Of a stretch of DNA of 64,000 nt, positions 59,066-64,000 are shown in pieces. A model generated the notes under the pieces. That model was not told the origin of the DNA, did not search any database, and saw only the letters and a list, made by a program, of their open reading frames with translations. The DNA comes from Neolewinella lacunae. Lineage in GTDB: Bacteria; Bacteroidota; Bacteroidia; Chitinophagales; Saprospiraceae. Positions within the stretch are counted from its first letter, which is position 1. Each line of letters opens with the position of its first letter. Location of the stretch: assembly GCF_014349155.1 (NCBI RefSeq), contig NZ_JACSIT010000078.1, forward strand, positions 16,248 to 80,247, in the 5' to 3' direction. The position numbers were made by a program, and so were the translations under genes.

Positions 59066-60238
59066 TTATTGAATGGGGTTCTGGCTGATGGAAACGCGTT
59101 GGCCGTCGGTCAGGCCCCGGGCACCGTCGGTGATCACGCGGTCGCCCGCCTTCAGCCCACTGGTGATGATGGCGCGGTTGTCGTAGCTTTCACCGGTTTC
59201 GATGAAGGTCTTGCGGGCCACCTGCCCGTCGTCGCCCTCCGCGACGGTGAAGACGTAGCGCCGGCCGTCAATTTCCTGCTGGATGTGGTCTTGGCTGACG
59301 ACAATGAGTTGGTCGGCAGTAAAGTTGAGCACTTCCACTTCGGCCAGCAAGTTGGCCTTGAGTTGGCCGAGGTATTTCGACGGGACGTCCACTTCCACTT
59401 CAAAAGTCCGGTTAGCCGGGTCCACCGTCTTCCCGATCCGGGAGATCGGGGCCTCAAATTCGAGGTTGAGTGCCGGTACCGTCACTTTTACTTTCTGGCG
59501 GAGTTTCACCTTGGAAAGCAGGTCTTCGGAAGCGTCGGCCACCACGTCCAGGTCGTTCGTGCTCAGAATGGAAAGGATCGGTGCGCCGGGCATGGCACTT
59601 TCGCCCGTGCGCAGCATCACCTGGCTTACCGTCCCGCTCAAGGGGGCGTACACGTTGCGCTTGCTGGTCTGCACGTCAAAAGATTTGAGTTGCTGCTGCA
59701 CCCGCTCGTAGTTGTTCTTCGCCTGGAGGTACTGGATTTCGGAGCCGAGGTTTTGCTCCCACAGCCGCTGCTGCCGCTCGAAAACGGTTTTGGCCAAATC
59801 CGCCGCCGTTTCCAGTTCCGCCCGCTGGGTGGTGATGCTTTCTACGTCGAGGACGGCCACGAGTTGCCCCTTGCGGATGGCGTCGCCTTCCGCAAAATTC
59901 ATCCGCAAAATCCGGCCCGCAATCTCCGGCGTGGCCATGGCCGTTTCGGCCGCAGTCACCGTCGCTTGCACGCGGGCAAAGCCTTGGAAAGACGCGGGCT
60001 CGAGGGTTTCGTAAGCCACCAGCGCCGCCTTCGGAGCGAGGCTCGGGTCGAGGGCGTAAATGGTGTCTTCCAGCGCCTCGATTTCCTGGGCCAGGGCCCG
60101 CAGTTCAGCTTTTTTGGTGCGCAGGAGTTCTTGCTTGCCCGCCAGGTCAGCCGGCATTTCGTCGCCTTGAGTGGCGCTGCCGCAGGATGCCAGGAAGGTC
60201 ATCAGGAGCAAGGGGAGGGAAAAGAATATATTTTTCAT
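59066..60238 (-). CDS. RND efflux periplasmic adaptor (MFP) lipoprotein
   Basis: The membrane-fusion component, 390 residues. Lipobox LASC (Cys19). The coiled-coil hairpin and lipoyl halves are visible (GRILRMNFAEGDAIRKGQLVAVLD and VYAPLSGTVSQVMLRTGESAMPGAPI in parts), then the beta-barrel domain (RIGKTVDPANRTFEVEVDVP) and membrane-proximal end (GLKAGDRVITDGARGLTDGQRV). A short extra coiled coil follows the lipobox. ATG at 60238. Gaps: 46 bases from tolC, 92 to the RND gene. Confidence 0.94.
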   Translation of the reverse strand: MKNIFFSLPLLLMTFLASCGSATQGDEMPADLAGKQELLRTKKAELRALAQEIEALEDTIYALDPSLAPKAALVAYETLEPASFQGFARVQATVTAAETAMATPEIAGRILRMNFAEGDAIRKGQLVAVLDVESITTQRAELETAADLAKTVFERQQRLWEQNLGSEIQYLQAKNNYERVQQQLKSFDVQTSKRNVYAPLSGTVSQVMLRTGESAMPGAPILSILSTNDLDVVADASEDLLSKVKLRQKVKVTVPALNLEFEAPISRIGKTVDPANRTFEVEVDVPSKYLGQLKANLLAEVEVLNFTADQLIVVSQDHIQQEIDGRRYVFTVAEGDDGQVARKTFIETGESYDNRAIITSGLKAGDRVITDGARGLTDGQRVSISQNPIQ

Positions 60239-60284
60239 CGGAAAGGAGGGGAGTAAAGGAGTGTGATGTTTTGGATGGGTGGGA

Positions 60285-61625
60285 TTAGCGCCCGAGCGCC
60301 AGGAAGAGGTCTTCTTTGGCCAAGAGGGTTTCGTACAGGGCATTGAGGTAGTTGGCCTGCGATTCGTAGAGCGCCTGCTCGGCCTGCACGGTCTCGATGC
60401 TGGAGCCTACCCCTTCGCGGTACTTCACCTGCGTGGCGTCGTAGATGCGCTGGGCCAGGGCCAGGTTTTCTCTCAGCACCGCCAGGCGATCATTGGCCGC
60501 TTTGAAGGTGGCGCGGGCGTTGAGGACTTCCAGTTGGATGCTGCGCTGCACATCGTCGCGCTGGTTGATCACTTTCTGGGTCGCCAGCTTGGCCCTTTCC
60601 ACGCGCGCCGAGCGGCCGCCGAAGTCGTAAATCGGGATATTGGCAGAAAGACCAATCAACACCGTTGGGGCCCAGAAGCCGTCCTTGAGGTTGTCCCCCT
60701 GGTACTGGTACTGCCCCGCCAGGTTGGCGTACACCGTTGGCAGGTAAGCCGCCCGCTGCAACTCTTCGTTGAGGCCCTGCAATTCGATGGTTTTGTTGAG
60801 CAGGCGCAGTTCGGGGCGTTGGAGGTAGGGGATATCGGCCGTCAGCAAAGTCGTTTCAATCTCCGTTTCCAGGCGGTCCAGGTCGTCTTCGACGCGCAGG
60901 GCCTCGTCCACCGGATAGTTGATGGTGAATTTCAGGGCCCGCAGGGCGTTTTCGGCCTGCTGGTCCACCTGGTCGCGCTGGCTGCGCAGGTTGTTCAGGC
61001 TCAGTACCAGGCGGTCCACATCGAGTTGCTCCACGAAGCCAGCGTCGTACTGCGCCCGGGTTTCCCCCAGCAGTTTTTCCAGGTTGGCGATGTTGTTATC
61101 GAGAATGCCGAGGTTGGTCTTGAGGAGCAGGACGGGAAAATAGGCCCGGGTCACCTGGCTACGCACCGTGCGTTGGGTGTTTTCCAACTGCAGGTTGTAG
61201 TAATCACCGCTGGCCTTCGCCGCCCGCAGGCCCACGAAGAAGCTGCCGTCAAAAAGCATCGTCCGCGCGCTCAGCCCACCTATAAAGCTGTTCTTCAGCT
61301 GGAAGGCGATCGAGGTCGGCGCGTTCGGGTCTCCCATCGCAAAAGCTTCGGGAAGGGGCAGTACCGGTACCTTCAGGTAGTGGGTAAAGTCCAACGAGCC
61401 ATTGATCTGCGGAAGACCCGTGCTGAGGCGCTCCTTCACGTTTTGTTCGGCGTCGAGGATGTCGACTTGGGCATTGCGGATGGTGTTGCTGTTGCTCATC
61501 GCGTAGTCCACGGCCTTGGCCAGGCTAAAGACCTCGGCGGTGTCCGCTTGGGCCCGCAGCCCCGGCAGCCCGCCGGCCACCGCCAGGACGAGGAGCAAGA
61601 AGAAATGTTTAGATATTGGCTTCAT
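60285..61625 (-). CDS. TolC family outer-membrane efflux protein
   Basis: The outer-membrane channel, 446 residues. Signal peptide ending GLRAQ; two long coiled-coil repeat halves, as seen in AVDYAMSNSNTIRNAQVDILDAEQNVKERLS...GLPQINGSLDF and RSIQLEVLNARATFKAANDRLAVLRENLALAQRIYDATQVKYREGVGSS (in pieces), the latter ending in the Ser-Ser-Ile-Glu turn. ATG at 61625 is preferred to the TTG nine bases upstream. 75 bases after tetR. Confidence 0.94.
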   Translation of the reverse strand: MKPISKHFFLLLVLAVAGGLPGLRAQADTAEVFSLAKAVDYAMSNSNTIRNAQVDILDAEQNVKERLSTGLPQINGSLDFTHYLKVPVLPLPEAFAMGDPNAPTSIAFQLKNSFIGGLSARTMLFDGSFFVGLRAAKASGDYYNLQLENTQRTVRSQVTRAYFPVLLLKTNLGILDNNIANLEKLLGETRAQYDAGFVEQLDVDRLVLSLNNLRSQRDQVDQQAENALRALKFTINYPVDEALRVEDDLDRLETEIETTLLTADIPYLQRPELRLLNKTIELQGLNEELQRAAYLPTVYANLAGQYQYQGDNLKDGFWAPTVLIGLSANIPIYDFGGRSARVERAKLATQKVINQRDDVQRSIQLEVLNARATFKAANDRLAVLRENLALAQRIYDATQVKYREGVGSSIETVQAEQALYESQANYLNALYETLLAKEDLFLALGR

Positions 61626-61700
61626 ATCGGTCAATTGTAAAGTACGGGGAGTGTGTAGTACGTCATTTTGGGGGTGTGGCCGCTATCCGGGCCCAAAAGC

Positions 61701-62327
61701 CTATTCGAGGGCTTCTTTTTTTAAGTAGGCCTCCAGCCGGTCGCGCCCGAACTGGTTGAGGATGCCGTTGAGGTGGTAGGTACTTTGTTCACGGATGATG
61801 TCGGAAATGGACCGCTCCTGGGCCGGAAAAACCTGGGTATCGACGATCAGCCCGACGATGCCCACGTACAAGCGGGCGATGATGCTGGGGTCGAGATCGG
61901 CCCGGTAAAGCCCTTCCTCCATTCCCCGGTTGATGTTTTCCTCGATCTGCCGCTGGAAGAACTGCTGGTGCTCCATAATCTGCCCCCGCCAGAGGTCGGG
62001 GTAGTACTTCTGCAGGTCATACATCGTCGTAGGGGAAATGGCCCGCATCTGCCGGATGAAGTAGCGGCTGTTGCGCAGAAACTCATCGATCGCGTCCAAA
62101 GATTCGTGCTGGTTGGCCCCCAGCTGCTCCACGTCCCGGCACTGGTCGGCCTGCATCACCATCTCAATGAGGTCGCGCTTGTTGTCCACAATCTGGTAGA
62201 TGGTTTTCTTAGAGGCCCCCATCTGCCGGGCGATGTCGTCCATGCTGACGCTCTTCAGCCCCAGGCGCATAAAGAGCTCGTCGGCCGTAGCCACCAGCTT
62301 TTCACGTAGTTTATCGGTTTCATTCAC
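61701..62327 (-). CDS. TetR/AcrR family regulator of the efflux operon
   Basis: A 208-residue repressor. The HTH covers about residues 5-50 (ATADELFMRLGLKSVSMDDIARQMGASKKTIYQIV in parts, with DDIARQMGASKKTIYQ as recognition region). The remaining helices form the ligand-binding and dimerisation domain. The GTG at 62327 is the best start (MNETDKLREKLVATAD); the open frame upstream runs through the palindromic operator and hairpin and is not coding. It leads the tolC-mfp-rnd genes and probably represses its own operon. Confidence 0.9.
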   Translation of the reverse strand: MNETDKLREKLVATADELFMRLGLKSVSMDDIARQMGASKKTIYQIVDNKRDLIEMVMQADQCRDVEQLGANQHESLDAIDEFLRNSRYFIRQMRAISPTTMYDLQKYYPDLWRGQIMEHQQFFQRQIEENINRGMEEGLYRADLDPSIIARLYVGIVGLIVDTQVFPAQERSISDIIREQSTYHLNGILNQFGRDRLEAYLKKEALE

Positions 62328-62342
62328 GGAGGGGTAAACGAG

Positions 62343-62370
62343 GGAAACTTTGGATGGTTTGAAAGTTTCC
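62343..62370. promoter_or_regulatory. Candidate TetR operator (perfect 9+10+9 palindrome)
   Basis: Arms GGAAACTTT (62343-62351) and AAAGTTTCC (62362-62370) around a 10-base spacer. It starts 15 bases upstream of the tetR GTG and abuts a -7-like AAACTTTG on the minus strand at 62370-62377, the position expected for an autorepressor. Confidence 0.65.
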
Positions 62371-62392
62371 AAAGTTTTTTCGGTTTTCTGCA

Positions 62393-62429
62393 AAAAAAAT
62401 CGCCCGCCGGTCCTGAAGACTGCCGGGCG
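62393..62429 (-). terminator. Terminator-like hairpin upstream of tetR
   Basis: A 6-bp GC stem with further pairing (62401-62429) and a run of eight Ts on the minus strand. It would end transcripts entering from the upstream side before the efflux operon. Confidence 0.6.
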
Positions 62430-62582
62430 GTGTAGTGGGCGTGGGCGCATGGCCAGTTTTGTGATGCTTTTGCCCTTCGGGAGTGTGGCTTGGCTTCGGG
62501 CTAACGCATCAGAACTCATCACAACGGGTGCTCCATTTGCTCTTCGCATGGATTTTGGTGCACATTAAGACCTGGTTGAGGG

Positions 62583-62619
62583 TGTCCCCACCCGAATGTC
62601 CACGTTTCGGGTGGGGACA
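62583..62619. other. Perfect 14-bp hairpin
   Basis: TGTCCCCACCCGAA and its complement enclose a 9-base loop. No T-tract on either side. Possibly a REP-type or regulatory hairpin. Confidence 0.6.
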
Positions 62620-62649
62620 GCCTCAGCCGAAGTTTTGCTTCGCAGTATT

Positions 62650-62784
62650 TCATGCTCTGGGAGGGGATCCATATTCGATGTCCGTGTAAGCATCCCAGGA
62701 AACCGATTGCAAATAAGACTGAGGGAGAGAAAAGGCTAAAGTTTGTTCAAGCGAGGCAACCTCACGTTTATTACGGTCTACCAT
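62650..62784 (-). pseudogene. Small minus-strand frame cut at the IS5-family boundary
   Basis: 44 codons starting MVDRNKREVASLEQTLAFS and ending at 62650. Its start touches position 62784, the base before the presumed left end of the IS5-family remnant, so it may be the 3' part of a gene interrupted by the insertion. It might also be chance. The protein is not recognised. Confidence 0.3.
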
Positions 62785-63176
62785 GGCGTTGTTGCATGAA
62801 TCGGCCGACTGAGACCTGATAGCCAGGGGGGTGAAAGTTGGGCTGGAGCCCGTATCTTTGGATCTACTACAAAACAAGAACAAAGCGTCCAGCCCATGGC
62901 AAAGATAAAGAAAGACGAGCGATTCGAGGCCACAACTAAGGAGAAATATACTGTTGTCAACTGGTCGGAGTATAACAAAGCGCTAGAGAATCGGGGGAAC
63001 ATCACCTTTCTTATTAACGAGGACGTCATCCAGAACTGGTACAGTGAGGAGCCTGCGCAACGAGGCGCACAGTTTCGGTACAGTGACACTTGCATCGAGA
63101 CAATGATGATGTTTAAAACTGTTTTTAGATTGCCATATCGACAGGCCCGTGGATTTGCTGTGGGCATCCTCAATCG
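62785..63176 (+). mobile_element. IS5-family element, 5' part only
   Basis: The presumed left end GGCGTTGTTGCATGAATC resembles IS5-family ends that I recall. It carries the start of a transposase gene and is interrupted at 63176/63177 by the IS1-family element. The right part, if it exists, is outside the window. Confidence 0.65.
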
Positions 63177-63207
63177 GCGGTGTATCATTAGTAATGGCAC
63201 TCTGTAA
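62896..63207 (+). pseudogene. IS5-family transposase, truncated by IS1
   Basis: About 93 native residues with VNWSEYNKALENRG, QRGAQFRYSDTCIETMMMFKTVFRLPYRQARGF (in parts), the N-terminal part of IS5-type DDE transposases. After GILN the frame runs into the left end of the IS1-family element and stops at 63207. The catalytic DDE part is missing, so the product is inactive. Confidence 0.8.
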
Positions 63208-64000
63208 AGGAAGATGGCAGCTGGGCAAGTTCACTATCTTAGTGGCGACAAAACTCAGTAAGAATGCTTACCTGCCCAAGCTGCACGAGCTGCAAGATAA
63301 TCATGTACGGCAAAACTCACCACCAAAAGCAACGTTTTCGTTGTAAGGATTGTAACAGACAGTTTGTCGTAGATAATGGCCACTTGATCAGCAAAGAGAA
63401 ACGTGGATACATTGAGCGACTGCTTAGCGAAAGGGTAAGCTTACGTGGAATTTGTCGTTCCATGGAAGTGAGCATGACTTGGCTGATGAACTTTGCGGCT
63501 TCAATCTGGGAGCAAACGCCGGACAATTTGGGAGTAGATTACGAGCTCCTAGAGAATCTGAGTGATGAAGAGCTACAATCCGTTGAAATTCAATTAGATG
63601 AGATGTGGTCTTTCGTCGGCTGCAAGAAAAACAAGCGTTGGATTTGGGTAGTCTATTGCCCAGCGATCAAGCAGGTTTTGGCCTTTCATGTTGGAGGTCG
63701 AGGCAAAGCGGACGCCGAAAAAATGCTAGATAAGCTCCCGCAACGGTTAAGAGATCACTGCCAGTTTGCTACCGATTACTGGGAGGCATACTACCAGACG
63801 ATACCAAGTGACCAGCATCATCCGAGTAAGGCGCTTACTTTTTTCATTGAAGGTTATTTTACGGGCGTCAGAGCAAGGGTAAGTAGATTGGTTCGGCGCA
63901 GTGTCGCTTTCTCGAAGAAGCTAGAGAACCATGTGGCGGCCATTGGCTACTTCCTCTGGCAGCGAAACTTGATGGCTCACCATTACTATTGATACACCGC
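63177..64000 (+). mobile_element. IS1-family insertion sequence
   Basis: Inverted ends GCGGTGTATCATTAGTAATGG at 63177 (20 shared positions, one mismatch) and the complementary GCGGTGTATCAATAGTAATGG ending at 64000. The element contains one full transposase gene. The right flank is beyond the window, so the target duplication cannot be read and the outermost base is uncertain. Confidence 0.8.
63264..63992 (+). CDS. IS1-family transposase, single frame
   Basis: A 242-residue DDE transposase. An N-terminal zinc-ribbon-like part (CPSCTSCK...CKDCNRQFV), an HTH (RLLSERVSLRGICRSMEVS), and the catalytic core with Asp in QLDEMWSFVGCKKNKRWIW and DYWEAYY, and the C-terminal RRSVAFSKKLENHVAAIGYFLWQRN. 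It is one uninterrupted frame, unlike E. coli IS1, which needs a frameshift between InsA and InsB. It looks intact and may be active. Confidence 0.92.
   Translation: MLTCPSCTSCKIIMYGKTHHQKQRFRCKDCNRQFVVDNGHLISKEKRGYIERLLSERVSLRGICRSMEVSMTWLMNFAASIWEQTPDNLGVDYELLENLSDEELQSVEIQLDEMWSFVGCKKNKRWIWVVYCPAIKQVLAFHVGGRGKADAEKMLDKLPQRLRDHCQFATDYWEAYYQTIPSDQHHPSKALTFFIEGYFTGVRARVSRLVRRSVAFSKKLENHVAAIGYFLWQRNLMAHHYY

Larger units (their letters stand above)
62328..62784. other. Region upstream of tetR with hairpins and a small open frame
   Basis: From tetR outward: the palindrome (62343-62370), a hairpin with T8 tail (62393-62429), a 14-bp perfect hairpin (62583-62619) and a 44-codon minus-strand frame (62650-62784). 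The phrase TTTTGCTTCGCAGTA near 62635 recurs near 51345. Confidence 0.55.

Noticed and set aside
62328..62549. An N-terminal extension of the TetR protein
   Set aside because: The extension reads through the palindrome and the hairpin with T8, and TetR proteins normally begin a few residues before the HTH, which fits the GTG at 62327.

Overview
The window looks like a chromosomal segment of a high-GC member of the Bacteroidota, most likely the Saprospiria (Lewinella/Neolewinella type). The evidence is a gliding lipoprotein GldJ next to murF, two giant secreted proteins ending in type IX secretion (T9SS) sorting domains, SprB-type repeats, many lipoproteins with an LxxC lipobox, Bacteroidota-type -7 boxes (TAnnTTTG), and a bacterial geranylgeranylglyceryl-phosphate synthase. 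No plasmid or phage backbone is visible. The taxon is inferred from protein families recalled from memory, not from a search.

Layout. 1-12.5 kb: a small methyltransferase beside an 84-bp tandem repeat, then gldJ-murF, a penicillin acylase family protein, gcvT, an orphan histidine kinase, and a pair that includes a membrane-anchored PspA-like coiled-coil protein. 12.7-18.1 kb: a 1793-residue secreted protein with P-domain, HYR-like, dockerin-like, cohesin-like and T9SS modules. 18.4-26.3 kb: a minus-strand run of ABC-F, an unknown conserved protein, purH, coaX, an outer-membrane barrel protein and a TPR protein. 26.5-32.2 kb: an SprB-repeat adhesin with a long non-coding leader. 32.9-36.6 kb: two MauG/cytochrome c peroxidase-type diheme lipoproteins plus an MbnP-like lipoprotein, then a DUF2141 protein. 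36.8-44.7 kb: a Do-family protease, a HEAT-like protein, recO, lnt, an Omp85-type barrel, GGGP synthase and tRNA-Leu(GAG). 44.9-55.2 kb: pirin, nitroreductase, cvpA, serA, a nucleoid-associated protein, tesB, thiolase, def and ruvX. 55.4-62.4 kb: a TetR-TolC-MFP-RND efflux operon. 62.8-64 kb: an IS1-family element inserted into an IS5-family transposase gene.

The genes are mostly housekeeping and cell-envelope functions. The unusual material is mainly outside the genes. An 18-bp motif (GGGCGCnnnCGCAGGTGC) recurs about 13 times on both strands, in 5' leaders, just beyond terminators, and twice in frame inside unrelated proteins as the peptide APAAAP. Two nested inverted-repeat elements with direct-repeat flanks lie at 51.3-51.8 kb. 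A 153-bp near-palindromic element has inserted exactly in the ruvX stop codon, and ruvX itself has no ATG, GTG or TTG start. A perfect 9+10+9 bp palindrome just upstream of the tetR gene is a likely efflux operator.
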